DNA of 64,000 nucleotides from Streptococcus vicugnae (GTDB taxonomy: Bacteria > Bacillota > Bacilli > Lactobacillales > Streptococcaceae), in NCBI RefSeq assembly GCF_016461705.1, contig NZ_JAEMHW010000001.1, positions 640,351 to 704,350 on the forward strand. The letters are read 5' to 3'. Each line of letters begins with the position of its first letter. Position 1 is the first letter of the stretch. This document shows positions 45,746 through 55,205 of this stretch, one piece after another. A model generated the notes under the pieces. The model searched no databases. It was not told the origin of the DNA and saw only the letters and a program-made list of their open reading frames with translations. Position numbers and translations under genes: made by a program.

Positions 45746-47017
45746 ATGGCTGATACATTTAATTTTGACATTGATAAAATCGCTGATAATGCTATTACAA
45801 AAACTGATAAAACAACAGAAATTATCGTAGCAACTGACACCGCCTCAACTGGACAAGTCTCTTTTTACGATAAGTTGACTCCTGAACAACAAACTGCTAT
45901 TACCGCTAAAGCGCCAGCTTTGGTTGATAATTTTGTTGCTGACCAGAATGCACTGCTTGATTTTGGAACATCTGCTGTTGAAGAAGTTAACACGACTGTC
46001 AATCGCATTTTGGCAGAACAAAAGAAACTGGAAATTCCGCAAGTTGATGACCTGCTCAAAAATGCTAACCGTGAATTGAATGGCTTCATTGCTAAATATA
46101 AAGATGCTACACCTGCTGAGCTTGAAAAGAAACCGAATTTCTTCCAAAAACTTTTCAAACAAAGTAAAAATAGCTTGCAAGAATTCTACTTTGATTCACA
46201 AAATATTGAACAAAAAATGGATGGCATGGCTGCCGCTGTTGTTAAACAAGAAGAAACCTTAGCACGCAACATCGTCTCTGCTGAGATGCTGATTGAAGAT
46301 AATAACAAATCGATTGAAAACCTTGTCGGTGTGATTGCTTTTATCGAAGCTTCTCAAACAGAAAGTGCTAACCGCGCACAAGCCCTTCAAAATGAACTGG
46401 CAACACTAGATAGTGCAACACCAGAATATCAAACAAAATCTGACGAACTAGCTCGCATGACTGAAGTTATCAACACACTGGAACAACAGCACACTGAATA
46501 CCTCAGTCGCCTTTACGTGGCTTGGACAACAACGCCTCAAATGCGTAACATGGTCAAAGTGTCATCAGACATGCGCCAAAAACTTGGTATGCTTCGTCGC
46601 AACACCATTCCGACAATGAAATTGTCAATTGCCCAGCTCGGCATTTTGCAACAATCAGTTAAATCTGGTGTGACTGCTGATGCCATTGTCAATGCTAATA
46701 ACGCTGCTCTTCAAATGCTTGCTGAGACTAGCAAGGAAGCTATCCCTATGCTGGAACGCACTGCTCAAAGCCCAACGGTTTCTATCCAGTCTGTCACAGC
46801 TCTTGCTGAAAGCCTCGTTGAACAAAATAACGGCATTATCGCCGCTATTGACAACGGTCGTAAACAACGTGCCCAACTCGAAGCAGCTGTCGTCAAATCC
46901 GCAGAAACCATTAACGACTCTGTCAAAATCCGTGACCAAAAAATCGTCGAAGCCCTTCTTAACGAAGGCAAAGAAAGCCAAGAAGAAGTCGAAAGAACAG
47001 ACATTACAGAAGAATAA
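45746..47017 (+). CDS. TelA-family toxic anion resistance protein
   Basis: 423 residues, largely helical and charged, with no membrane spans. It matches the TelA/YaaN family (PF05816): ANRELNGFIAKYKD, FFQKLFKQSKNSLQEF, LYVAWTTTPQMRNMVKVSSDMRQKLGMLRRNTIPTMKLSIAQLGILQQ. Named for tellurite resistance; its native role is unknown. AAAGGAG precedes the ATG. It lies 26 nt after the XpaC-like gene, and a strong terminator follows. Confidence 0.9.
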   Translation: MADTFNFDIDKIADNAITKTDKTTEIIVATDTASTGQVSFYDKLTPEQQTAITAKAPALVDNFVADQNALLDFGTSAVEEVNTTVNRILAEQKKLEIPQVDDLLKNANRELNGFIAKYKDATPAELEKKPNFFQKLFKQSKNSLQEFYFDSQNIEQKMDGMAAAVVKQEETLARNIVSAEMLIEDNNKSIENLVGVIAFIEASQTESANRAQALQNELATLDSATPEYQTKSDELARMTEVINTLEQQHTEYLSRLYVAWTTTPQMRNMVKVSSDMRQKLGMLRRNTIPTMKLSIAQLGILQQSVKSGVTADAIVNANNAALQMLAETSKEAIPMLERTAQSPTVSIQSVTALAESLVEQNNGIIAAIDNGRKQRAQLEAAVVKSAETINDSVKIRDQKIVEALLNEGKESQEEVERTDITEE

Positions 47018-47026
47018 TAATAGTAG

Positions 47027-47054
47027 TAAAAAGGCGAGAATCCTCGCCTTTTTT
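47027..47054 (+). terminator. Terminator of xpaC-telA
   Basis: AAGGCGAG-4 nt-CTCGCCTT with A and T tracts. Confidence 0.95.
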
Positions 47055-47121
47055 ATCTTCTTACTTTTCACTAGATGATTACGCTTTAACAGCCACAATA
47101 CTAGCCCATCAAATTTGCTTT

Positions 47122-47137
47122 GTGTTATAATATTCTT
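47122..47137 (+). promoter_or_regulatory. Leaderless-type promoter of hslO
   Basis: TGTTATAAT (extended -10, 47123-47131), then ATTCTT, then ATG at 47138. Confidence 0.65.
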
Positions 47138-48004
47138 ATGGATAAACTTATAAAATCAATTTCAAAATCTGGTTCTTTCCGTGCTTATGTGCTTGATAGC
47201 ACTGAGACTGTCAGAACTGCTCAAGAAAAACATCAAACACTTTCTAGCTCTACAGTTGCTCTAGGTAGAACGCTTATTGCCAATCAAATCCTAGCTGCCA
47301 ATCAGAAAGGAGACAGCAAAGTAACCGTCAAAGTCATTGGTGATAGCTCATTTGGCCACATTATCTCTGTGGCTGATACTAAAGGACATGTTAAGGGCTA
47401 TATTCAAAATACTGGTATCGATGTTAAAAAAACTGCTACTGGCGAAGTCATGGTTGGTCCATTCATGGGACATGGTCAATTCGTTGTCATTACTGACTAT
47501 GGTACAGGTAATCCTTACACATCTTCAACACCACTTGTCTCAGGTGAAATCGGTGAAGATTTGGCTTTTTATTTGACTGAATCTGAACAAACACCTTCTG
47601 CCGTTGGACTTAATGTCCTTCTTGACGACGAAGATAAAGTCGAAGTTGCTGGTGGCTTTATGTTGCAAGTTCTTCCAGGTGCATCTGAAGAAGAAATCAA
47701 CCGCTACGAAAAACGTATCCAAGAAATGCCTGCCATTTCAAAACTCTTGGAATCTGACGACCACATTGAAGCTCTTCTAAAAGCTATCTACGGCGAAGAC
47801 GAATATAAAGTTCTTGCTGAAGATGAAATTGGCTTTAACTGTGACTGCTCACGTGAACGTTTTGAAGCTGCTCTTGTCACTCTTGGCAAAGACGAGCTTA
47901 AAGCTATGAAAGACGAAGACCACGGTGCTGAAATCACTTGCCAATTCTGTGGTAAAACTTACAACTTCACTGAAGATGACTTGGAGGAATTAATCAATGA
48001 CTAA
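47138..48004 (+). CDS. hslO: Redox-regulated chaperone Hsp33
   Basis: About 288 residues. The four zinc cysteines of the redox switch are present near the C-terminus as CDC and CQFC ([14 protein letters not shown]... [10 protein letters not shown]). Oxidation releases zinc and activates holdase function. The start was set at the ATG at 47138 ([18 protein letters not shown]), the family N-terminus; there is no SD and the -10 ends 6 nt before it. It overlaps the dus gene by 8 nt. Confidence 0.95.
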   Translation: MDKLIKSISKSGSFRAYVLDSTETVRTAQEKHQTLSSSTVALGRTLIANQILAANQKGDSKVTVKVIGDSSFGHIISVADTKGHVKGYIQNTGIDVKKTATGEVMVGPFMGHGQFVVITDYGTGNPYTSSTPLVSGEIGEDLAFYLTESEQTPSAVGLNVLLDDEDKVEVAGGFMLQVLPGASEEEINRYEKRIQEMPAISKLLESDDHIEALLKAIYGEDEYKVLAEDEIGFNCDCSRERFEAALVTLGKDELKAMKDEDHGAEITCQFCGKTYNFTEDDLEELIND

Positions 48005-48974
48005 ACTCAGCTCATCATTTATGATTGGTGATGTTGAAATTCCTCACCGTACGGTTCTAGCACCCATGGCAGGGGTGACAAACTCTGCTTTTCGTACTAT
48101 TGCCAAAGAATTCGGAGCTGGCTTAGTCGTAATGGAGATGATTTCCGAAAAAGGTCTCCTTTACAATAACGAAAAAACCCTTCACATGCTTCACATTGAT
48201 GAAACTGAACATCCAATGTCTATCCAATTATTTGGTGGAGACGCGGATGGTTTGAAACGTGCAGCTGAGTATATTCAAGAAAATACAAAAGCTGACATCG
48301 TTGACATCAATATGGGCTGTCCTGTCAATAAAGTTGTCAAAAATGAAGCAGGAGCAAAATGGCTTAAAGACCCTGATAAGATTTATCATATCATCGATGA
48401 AGTCACTTCTGTTCTTGATATTCCACTAACTGTTAAGATGCGTACAGGCTGGTCAGACAGCGAACTTGCTGTTGAAAACGCATTGGCTGCTGAATCAGCT
48501 GGTGTGTCTGCCCTTGCTATGCACGGACGTACTCGTGAACAAATGTATACTGGTAAATGTGACCATGAAACACTTGCTCGCGTCTCAAAAGCCATCACTA
48601 AAATTCCATTTATCGGAAATGGTGACGTGCGCAGCGTTCACGATGCTAAGTACATGATTGAAGAAATCGGTGTTGATGCTGTTATGGTTGGACGCGCAGC
48701 CATGAACAACCCATACATCTTCACTCAAATCAATCATTATTTTGAAACTGGTGAAGAGTTACCAGATCTTCCATTTGCCAAAAAATTGGACATCGCAGAA
48801 GATCACCTCAAACGTCTCATTGACCTCAAAGGTGAAAAAATCGCTGTCCGTGAATTCCGTGGTCTAGCTCCACATTACCTACGTGGTACTGCTGGCGCAG
48901 CTAAAATCCGCGGAGCTGTTTCACGCGCAGAAACTATCGACGAAGTCAAAGAAATCTTTAACAGTTTGCGATGA
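47997..48974 (+). CDS. dusB: tRNA-dihydrouridine synthase (DusB type)
   Basis: 325 residues. FMN-binding TIM barrel: [35 protein letters not shown] (catalytic cysteine in GCPV), [37 protein letters not shown] and [12 protein letters not shown]. It reduces uridines to dihydrouridine in tRNA D-loops. The ATG at 47997 lies within the end of hslO with GGAGGAA upstream, so translation is coupled. The hslO-dus pair is a common streptococcal arrangement. Confidence 0.94.
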   Translation: MTKLSSSFMIGDVEIPHRTVLAPMAGVTNSAFRTIAKEFGAGLVVMEMISEKGLLYNNEKTLHMLHIDETEHPMSIQLFGGDADGLKRAAEYIQENTKADIVDINMGCPVNKVVKNEAGAKWLKDPDKIYHIIDEVTSVLDIPLTVKMRTGWSDSELAVENALAAESAGVSALAMHGRTREQMYTGKCDHETLARVSKAITKIPFIGNGDVRSVHDAKYMIEEIGVDAVMVGRAAMNNPYIFTQINHYFETGEELPDLPFAKKLDIAEDHLKRLIDLKGEKIAVREFRGLAPHYLRGTAGAAKIRGAVSRAETIDEVKEIFNSLR

Positions 48975-49017
48975 GAAAAAAATCCCAGAAACTTTCTCAG
49001 GGATTATCTAAAAACAA

Positions 49018-49045
49018 AACCCCTACTGGTTTACCAGCAGGGGTT
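49018..49045. terminator. Bidirectional terminator between dusB and clpC
   Basis: AACCCCTRCTGG-4 nt-CCAGYAGGGGTT type stem, with T-rich flank on both strands. Confidence 0.85.
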
Positions 49046-49051
49046 ATTTTA

Positions 49052-51493
49052 TTAAGCAATATCAAATTTGAGTTGTCCTTTAGAAACACCAATTTTAAGG
49101 GTATTTCCACTTGCTAGGTCGCCTGCTAGGATAAGCTCTGATAATTTATCTTCAACTTTATCTTGGAGAGTACGACGAAGTGGACGAGCTCCCATTTCTG
49201 GGTCATATCCAGCCTCAGCAAGATATTTAAGTGCTGAGGGTTGGAATTTAAGCGTAATATCTTTTTCAGCTAAGGTTGCAACCAATGGTTTAACCATGAT
49301 TTTAACCACGTCACGCATATTTTCTTGTGTCAAGTGGTGGAAAACAACCTTTTCATCAATACGGTTGATAAATTCTGGACGATAAGCTTTCTTAAGTTCT
49401 TCCATGATACGTTTTTGCATAGCATCATAATCATGAGCCATATCACGCGCACCAAATCCAACAGTTTTATCATCACGAAGAGCTGTCGCACCAAGGTTTG
49501 ACGTCATGATAATAATCGTATTTGAGAAATCAACTTTACGACCACGACTATCTGTCAACACACCATCATCCAAAACTTGAAGAAGGACGTTGAAAATATC
49601 TGGATGAGCTTTTTCAACTTCATCGAAAAGAAGGACTGAATAAGGTTTGTTACGAACTTTTTCAGTCAATTCGCCACCTTCTTCATAACCAACGTATCCT
49701 GGAGGAGCTCCGTTAAGACGACTAGCCGCAAATTTTTCCATGTACTCAGACATATCAAAACGAATAAGTGCTGATTCATCATCAAAGAGAAGTTCAGCCA
49801 AAGCTTTAGCTAATTCAGTCTTACCAACACCAGTAGGTCCCAAGAACATGAATGACCCAATTGGACGTTTTCCTGTGCGGATACCTGCTTGATTACGACG
49901 GATTGCTCGGCTAATCGCTGAAATAGCAGCATCTTGACCAATCACACGCTTGTGAAGCTCTTTTTCAAGCGTCAAATATTTCTTGCTGTCAGCCTGTGTC
50001 ATTTTCTCAACAGGAATACCTGACAAACGACTAAGTGTTGCCATGATATCATCTTCAGTCACAGCTGTTGGTTTACGTGTCACTTTCTTACGTGACTCTT
50101 TAAGCAATTTTGTAGCTAATTTGAAATCACCTTCTAAAATAGCTTTATCTGCAGCTGTAAGAGCTTCTGGGGCTTCTTTTTTAACCAAACCTTGAACAGT
50201 TGCACTAGCTTCATCAAGCAAATCAATAGCTGAATCTGGTAGATTTTTACTTGTCAAATAACGGTGTGCAGCTTTAACAGCCGTCAACACAGCTTGATCA
50301 GAAATCGTCACATTATGGAAAGTTTCGTAAGATTTCTTAAGCCCAAGTAAAATTTGATAAGCATCTTCAACACTTGGTTCTTCGATGGTGATTTTAGCAA
50401 AACGACGAGAAAGCGCAGCATCTTTTTCAATATGCTTTTGATATTCTTCTTGAGTTGTCGCACCAACCATGTGAAGTGTCCCACGTGCAAGAGCTGGTTT
50501 TAAAATATTAGCAGCATCTAAAGTACTATCAATTCCAGAACCAGATCCCATAATAGTGTGCACTTCGTCGATGAATAAAATGATGTGACCATCTTCTTCA
50601 ATATCAGAGATGATTTGATTCATGCGTTCTTCGAAGTCACCGCGGAAACGCGTACCAGCCACAACACTCATCATATCAAGTTCTAGAACACGCATGTCTT
50701 GAAGTTCGTATGGAATCTCACCATCAATAATTCGTTGTGCCAAACCATAAGCAAGAGCTGTTTTACCCACACCAGCTTCACCGACCAAGACAGGGTTGTT
50801 TTTAGTTTTACGGCTAAGGACTTGAACCATACGTGAAATTTCTTTATCACGACCAATAACTGGTTCTAATTTCCCTTGACGAGCCATTTCAGTCAGGTCA
50901 CGTGTGAAATCAGATAATTCTCCCGCTGTTGACTGAGGTTTCATCATTTCAGAAAAAGCTCCGCCCATTGATGCCTTTTTCGGTTTGCGAAGGTCATGGA
51001 TAGCTTTGATTTTTTCTTTAGTAAATCCTGCATTACGTCCTAAGCTCTTACGTAAGTCAAGTAAACGTGCTGAATCACCGTCTTCTTTATTTTTAAACCC
51101 TGCAACTTCTAATAAACGAGTGGCAAATAGATCTAAATTAAGCAACATCGCATAAAGAACATGTTCTGTCCCAACTTCTGTGCCACCAGTCACTTTGCAA
51201 ATAGATTCTGCAAAAGCTAACACATCTTTAAGAGCCTTTGATTGCTCCAAAAATTGAACATTTTTTACATCACTCAAAGGTGATTTTCCAAGTGCCAATA
51301 CCGCTGCTGCTTCATACTCTTCGTAAGCAATCTTATTTTGGTATTCAGCAAATGTTAATCCTGCCACTGAATCATGAACAGCTACCATGGCTAAAAGTAC
51401 ATGCCAACTTTCTAGATATGGGCTTTCAAATCGTGCCGCCTGGTACTGGGCGATACTGAAAACCTCCTGCATTTTCATTGAATATTCACTCAT
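49052..51493 (-). CDS. clpC: ClpC AAA+ protease ATPase subunit
   Basis: 813 residues. An N-terminal Clp repeat domain (1-~150), AAA1 with Walker A GEAGVGKTA and Walker B IILFIDEVH, a short middle region (residues ~400-470; no long ClpB-type coiled coil), and AAA2 with GPTGVGKTE, VLLFDEVEKAHPD and the MGARPLRR C-terminal segment. It unfolds substrates for ClpP. It starts 4 nt inside the end of ctsR (ATGA overlap). It is controlled by CtsR through three heptads before ctsR. Confidence 0.95.
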   Translation of the reverse strand: MSEYSMKMQEVFSIAQYQAARFESPYLESWHVLLAMVAVHDSVAGLTFAEYQNKIAYEEYEAAAVLALGKSPLSDVKNVQFLEQSKALKDVLAFAESICKVTGGTEVGTEHVLYAMLLNLDLFATRLLEVAGFKNKEDGDSARLLDLRKSLGRNAGFTKEKIKAIHDLRKPKKASMGGAFSEMMKPQSTAGELSDFTRDLTEMARQGKLEPVIGRDKEISRMVQVLSRKTKNNPVLVGEAGVGKTALAYGLAQRIIDGEIPYELQDMRVLELDMMSVVAGTRFRGDFEERMNQIISDIEEDGHIILFIDEVHTIMGSGSGIDSTLDAANILKPALARGTLHMVGATTQEEYQKHIEKDAALSRRFAKITIEEPSVEDAYQILLGLKKSYETFHNVTISDQAVLTAVKAAHRYLTSKNLPDSAIDLLDEASATVQGLVKKEAPEALTAADKAILEGDFKLATKLLKESRKKVTRKPTAVTEDDIMATLSRLSGIPVEKMTQADSKKYLTLEKELHKRVIGQDAAISAISRAIRRNQAGIRTGKRPIGSFMFLGPTGVGKTELAKALAELLFDDESALIRFDMSEYMEKFAASRLNGAPPGYVGYEEGGELTEKVRNKPYSVLLFDEVEKAHPDIFNVLLQVLDDGVLTDSRGRKVDFSNTIIIMTSNLGATALRDDKTVGFGARDMAHDYDAMQKRIMEELKKAYRPEFINRIDEKVVFHHLTQENMRDVVKIMVKPLVATLAEKDITLKFQPSALKYLAEAGYDPEMGARPLRRTLQDKVEDKLSELILAGDLASGNTLKIGVSKGQLKFDIA

Positions 51494-51951
51494 AAATGGA
51501 ATCCTTTTCTATCTAATCTTTGTAAGATTTTTCGCAACATACGTGCTCGAATGGCTGGAGCATCTTTGCCTAAAACATCATCAGTAGCTGTTGCTAAAAT
51601 CAGATTTCCTTCACGTTCACTAATAATTTTTTCGTCAAAAAGTAATTGAATCAAATCCGTAAAGACTTGCTCACTAATTCGTTCACCGATATTTGCCATA
51701 AGATTGTCAAACATTTGGTGTTGATCTGAAAAACGCACTCTAGCAATGCGAATATAGCCACCGCCACCACGCTTACTTTCGACTGTATAGCCACGACTTT
51801 CTGTAAAACGTGTTTTTATCACATAGTTAATTTGGCTAGGAACAACTTGAAAGGCATCTGCCAAGTTTGAGCGCTTAATCTCAGCAATACCTGATTGGGC
51901 AAGTAATTGCTTGATGTATTCTTCAATACTATCAGATGTATTTTTTGCCAT
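51490..51951 (-). CDS. ctsR: Transcriptional repressor CtsR
   Basis: About 153 residues. The N-terminal winged helix (SDSIEEYIKQLLAQSGIAEIKRSNLADAFQVVPSQINYVIKTRF) and the glycine-rich wing RGYTVESKRGGGGYIRI, which senses temperature in relatives, are present. The start was set at the ATG at 51951 with AAGGAGG upstream; the longer frame overlaps the operator region. It represses clp and other heat-shock genes. First gene of the ctsR-clpC operon. Confidence 0.95.
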   Translation of the reverse strand: MAKNTSDSIEEYIKQLLAQSGIAEIKRSNLADAFQVVPSQINYVIKTRFTESRGYTVESKRGGGGYIRIARVRFSDQHQMFDNLMANIGERISEQVFTDLIQLLFDEKIISEREGNLILATATDDVLGKDAPAIRARMLRKILQRLDRKGFHL

Positions 51952-51988
51952 TAGCTTCCTCCTTTTCAAGATTAAAGACCATTTCAAG

Positions 51989-52024
51989 ATGGACTCTCTT
52001 TGACTATAACTGACTATCATTATA
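51989..52024 (-). promoter_or_regulatory. CtsR operator (three tandem heptads) and -10 of ctsR-clpC
   Basis: Minus strand: AGTCAGT-TAT-AGTCAAA-GAG-AGTCCAT (52015-51989), heptads every 10 bp with a perfect central copy of the CtsR half-site. TATAAT lies at 52024-52019, so bound CtsR would cover the transcription start. Confidence 0.82.
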
Positions 52025-52210
52025 ACAAAAATATCACTATTTATAAACGAAAATACACCAAATGAGCCTTCCTAACAAGCTTTTCTCGTGCTTTATAACC
52101 GACAACGGTTTCATTTTATCAACAGTATTTCCATTACAACAGATTTTAGTTGTCTTTGCTTAAGAGATAAGATACAATTAACTTTGTAACAAATGAAAGG
52201 TTTCAAGTAA

Positions 52211-52675
52211 ATGAACTATATTATTACATTTTTGATTGCTATGGTACCACTCGTTGAACTTCGTGGTGCTGTACCCTATGCTATTGCAACTGGTATCCCA
52301 ATGTGGCAAGCACTCGTTATCGGTGTTGTCGCGAACATGCTTCCCGTACCAATTATCTTCTTCTTTGCACGTCGTGTCTTAGAATGGGGTGCTGATAAAC
52401 CTATTATTGGTGGTTTCTTTACTTGGTGCTTGAAAAAAGGTCACAAAGGTGGGAAAAAACTTGCCGATACCGCTGGGGACAAAGGTGTCTTTATCGCGCT
52501 TCTTCTCTTTGTAGGTATTCCAATTCCTGGTACAGGAGCCTGGACAGGTACACTTGCTGCTTCAATCCTTGACTGGGACTTCAAACGTAGTGTAATAGCG
52601 GTTATGCTAGGCGTTATCCTTGCTGGCTTAATCATGGGCACATTGACTGTTCTCGGATTAGGTGCTTTATCTTAA
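52211..52675 (+). CDS. COG2426 small multidrug-export-like membrane protein
   Basis: 154 residues with four to five spans. The pattern VPLVELRGAVPYAIATGIP..., PVPIIFFFARRVLEWG, and VGIPIPGTGAWTGTLAASILDWDFKRS is that of PF06695/COG2426, which shares the DedA-like re-entrant motif. Annotated as small multidrug export protein on weak grounds; function unknown. A promoter TTGTCT-17-TACAAT is visible at ~52152-52180. Monocistronic. Confidence 0.85.
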   Translation: MNYIITFLIAMVPLVELRGAVPYAIATGIPMWQALVIGVVANMLPVPIIFFFARRVLEWGADKPIIGGFFTWCLKKGHKGGKKLADTAGDKGVFIALLLFVGIPIPGTGAWTGTLAASILDWDFKRSVIAVMLGVILAGLIMGTLTVLGLGALS

Positions 52676-52724
52676 GAACTTACAAAATGGAGGCTGGGAC
52701 ACCCAACCTCTTTATTTATAACAA

Positions 52725-52753
52725 AAAAGAAGACCACCAAGTGGTCTTCTTTT
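52725..52753. terminator. Bidirectional terminator between the COG2426 gene and tsf
   Basis: GAAGACCAC-3 nt-GTGGTCTTC flanked by A4 and T4. Confidence 0.92.
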
Positions 52754-52770
52754 AATTTAGCAAGCTATTC

Positions 52771-53808
52771 TTATTTGTTAAGAGCTGCTGCCATTGTAGC
52801 TGCAACTTCTGATTCAAAGTCGTTAGCTGCTTTTTCGATACCTTCACCAACTTCGAAACGTGCGAAAGTAACAACTTTTGCGTTTACTGAATCAAGGAAT
52901 TGTTCAACAGTTTTGCTGTCGTCCATGATGTAAACTTGTGCAAGAAGTGTGTATTGTTGGTCAACTTTAGTGTTGTCAAGCATGAAGCGAGCCATTTTAC
53001 CAGGGATGATTTTATCCCAGATTTTTTCTGGTTTACCTTCTGCTTTAAGTTCTGCTTTGATATCTTCTTCAGCTTGTGCGATTACTTCATCAGACAATTG
53101 TGATTTAGAACCGAATTTCAAGTGTGGAAGAGCTGGTTTGTTAACCATTGCACGTGATTCGTTATCAAGATCGATTTTGTGGTTCATTTGAGCCAATTCA
53201 TCGTGGATGAATTGTTCGTCAAGTTCTTTGTATGAAAGAACTGTTGGTTTCATAGCTGCAACGTGCATTGAAACTTGTTTTGCAAGAGCTTCGTCGCCAC
53301 CTTCAAGAACAGTGATAACACCGATACGTCCACCGTTGTGTTGGTATGCACCGAAGTGTTGTTCATCAGTTTTTTCGATAACTTCGAAACGACGGAATGA
53401 AATTTTTTCACCGATAGTTGCTGTAGCGTTAACGTAAGCTGCTTCCAAAGTTTCACCTGAAGCCAAAGTAACTTTAAGTGCTTCTTCGTTGTTAGCAGGT
53501 TTTTGTTCAGCGATAGCTTTAGCTGTTTCTTTAACCAATTCAACGAATTGTGCGTTTTGAGCAACGAAGTCAGTTTCAGCGTTAACTTCAACAACTGCTG
53601 CAACGTTACCGTCAACGTAAGTACCAGTCAAACCTTCAGCAGCAACGCGGTCAGCTTTTTTAGCTGCTTTAGCCATACCTTTTTCACGAAGCAATTCAAT
53701 TGCTTTTTCCATGTCACCGTCAGTTTCAACAAGTGCTTTTTTAGCGTCCATGACACCAGCACCTGATTTTTCACGCAATTCTTTTACTTGAGCTGCAGTA
53801 ATTGCCAT
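52771..53808 (-). CDS. tsf: Translation elongation factor Ts
   Basis: About 345 residues, the longer streptococcal form. N-terminal UBA-like domain ([40 protein letters not shown]) and the [13 protein letters not shown] motif that releases GDP from EF-Tu. The start was set at the ATG at 53808 with GGAGG 8 nt upstream. It follows rpsB; a hairpin terminator lies in the 109-bp gap and probably lowers its transcription relative to rpsB. Confidence 0.96.
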   Translation of the reverse strand: MAITAAQVKELREKSGAGVMDAKKALVETDGDMEKAIELLREKGMAKAAKKADRVAAEGLTGTYVDGNVAAVVEVNAETDFVAQNAQFVELVKETAKAIAEQKPANNEEALKVTLASGETLEAAYVNATATIGEKISFRRFEVIEKTDEQHFGAYQHNGGRIGVITVLEGGDEALAKQVSMHVAAMKPTVLSYKELDEQFIHDELAQMNHKIDLDNESRAMVNKPALPHLKFGSKSQLSDEVIAQAEEDIKAELKAEGKPEKIWDKIIPGKMARFMLDNTKVDQQYTLLAQVYIMDDSKTVEQFLDSVNAKVVTFARFEVGEGIEKAANDFESEVAATMAAALNK

Positions 53809-53847
53809 TTTTATGTCCTCCAGGATTTTTTTGTTTACCAAATAATA

Positions 53848-53884
53848 AAAACGAGACAGAGCGGTTTGCTTTCTGCCCCGTTTT
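53848..53884 (-). terminator. Attenuating terminator between rpsB and tsf
   Basis: Minus strand AAAACGGGGCAGA/TCTGTCTCGTTTT, 13 bp with two G.U pairs, then T residues. Confidence 0.75.
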
Positions 53885-53917
53885 AAAGCATATCAAAGAC
53901 TGTTAAGCCTCTAAATC

Positions 53918-54685
53918 TTATTCGTTGTCGCCTTCTACAACTTCAACGATTTCTTCGATTGAATCAGCTTGTGCTTCTGCTGCAAAATCAGCGTCAGCAT
54001 CTTCACCTTGGCGTCCTTCGATAACAGCGTCAGCCAATTTAGAAGTGATCAATTTAACGGCGCGGATAGCGTCATCGTTAGCTGGGATGATAACATCGAT
54101 GTCATCTGGATCAGCGTTAGTATCAACCATAGCTACTACAGGGATACCAAGTTTTTTAGCTTCTTTAACAGCGATTTGTTCTTTGTGTGGGTCAACAATG
54201 TACATTACGTCTGGAATACGTGGCATATCTTCGATACCGCCCAAGAATTTTTCAAGACGAGCACGTTGTTTGTTAAGAAGAGCAACTTCTTTCTTAGGAA
54301 GAACTTCAAAAGTTCCATCTTCTTCCATACGTTTGATTTCTTTCAAACGAGCGATACGTTTTTGGATAGTATCCCAGTTTGTAAGAGTTCCACCCAACCA
54401 ACGGTGGTTGATGTAGAATTGACCTGCACGTTCTGCTTCTTCTTTAACAGCGTCAGCAGCTTGTTTTTTAGTACCAACAAACAAGATTACAGCGTCGTTT
54501 GCAGCTGCATCACGAACGAATTCGTAAGCTGCGTCAGCCATTTTTACAGTTTGTTGAAGGTCGATAACGTGGATACCGTTACGTTCTGTGAAGATGTATT
54601 TAGCCATCTTAGGGTTCCAGCGACGAGTTTGGTGACCGAAGTGAACACCAGCTTCAAGAAGTTGTTTCATTGAAATTACTGCCAT
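53918..54685 (-). CDS. rpsB: 30S ribosomal protein S2
   Basis: About 255 residues. [46 protein letters not shown] is the usual S2 N-terminus; [43 protein letters not shown] is the conserved second half. The C-terminal tail is acidic. The start was set at the ATG at 54685 with AAGGAG 9 nt upstream; the open frame upstream is the leader. Confidence 0.97.
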   Translation of the reverse strand: MAVISMKQLLEAGVHFGHQTRRWNPKMAKYIFTERNGIHVIDLQQTVKMADAAYEFVRDAAANDAVILFVGTKKQAADAVKEEAERAGQFYINHRWLGGTLTNWDTIQKRIARLKEIKRMEEDGTFEVLPKKEVALLNKQRARLEKFLGGIEDMPRIPDVMYIVDPHKEQIAVKEAKKLGIPVVAMVDTNADPDDIDVIIPANDDAIRAVKLITSKLADAVIEGRQGEDADADFAAEAQADSIEEIVEVVEGDNE

Positions 54686-54805
54686 GAGTAGTTTCTCCTT
54701 TATAAAATGTTTTTTTCCTCTTCCAGACTTCATCTTGCAAACCCACTCAAAAAGAGCAACAGATCCACAATACATCCAGAATGAGTATTTGTTGCATAAT
54801 ACAAC
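54686..54805 (-). other. Structured 5' leader of rpsB
   Basis: About 120 nt between the promoter and ATG. GCAACA pairs with TGTTGC and, inside it, AATAC with GTATT around an 11-nt loop. S2 autoregulates through its leader in other bacteria; this could be the streptococcal form, but no specific S2 motif was recognised. Confidence 0.4.
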
Positions 54806-54811
54806 TATCAT

Positions 54812-54840
54812 AGTTTACCATAAAAGCATTGCTTTGACAA
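54812..54840 (-). promoter_or_regulatory. Promoter of rpsB-tsf
   Basis: TTGTCA (54840-54835), 17 bp, TAAACT with TGG before it (54817-54812). Confidence 0.65.
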
Positions 54841-54946
54841 GCCATATGAGGCTTGAAAGAGTTTTTATTTTAGGCTTTTGATGGCAATTATAGCTACCAG
54901 GTATTTACAGAAAATTTTCATGATTTTTCTTTTTTTAGAAAAGAAA

Positions 54947-54971
54947 AAAAGCCCGACAAAGTCGAACTTTT
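54947..54971 (-). terminator. Terminator of tRNA-Cys
   Basis: Minus strand AAAAGTTCGAC/GTCGGGCTTTT (two G.U pairs), then T residues. Confidence 0.85.
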
Positions 54972-54981
54972 TGTGTCATGA

Positions 54982-55052
54982 AGGCGGTAGACGGATTTGA
55001 ACCGACGATCAAGCTTTTGCAGAGCCGTGCCTTACCACTTGGCTATACCGCC
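54982..55052 (-). tRNA. tRNA-Cys (GCA)
   Basis: 71 nt. Acceptor arms GGCGGTA/TACCGCC, D-arm GCCAAGTGGTAAGGC, anticodon loop CTGCAAA with GCA, T-arm with GGTTCGAATCC, discriminator T. CCA is not encoded. It stands alone with its own terminator. Confidence 0.97.
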
Positions 55053-55153
55053 ATAACAGATAATATTTTACCCTAAAATAATAAGCTCGTCAAGCCTAAT
55101 TCGTGAAATTCTGAAAGAGGATTATGAAAATAAAAGAATTCACGGCTTTACCC

Positions 55154-55181
55154 TTGAAATTTCAACAATCTATGCTATAAT
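55154..55181 (+). promoter_or_regulatory. Promoter of the S66 peptidase gene
   Basis: TTGAAA, 16 bp, TATAAT with TGC before it (extended -10). Confidence 0.7.
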
Positions 55182-55205
55182 ACTAAAAATCTTTGGAGGT
55201 GTTTT

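Noticed and set aside
52685..52712. GGAGGCTGGGACACCCAACCTC as a copy of a dispersed streptococcal repeat
   Set aside because: Only a short imperfect hairpin; a single copy in the window cannot be called a repeat element.
53969..54673. Long plus-strand open frame opposite rpsB (234 codons)
   Set aside because: Shadow of a highly expressed, codon-biased gene; low-complexity F/S/C-rich translation, no SD.
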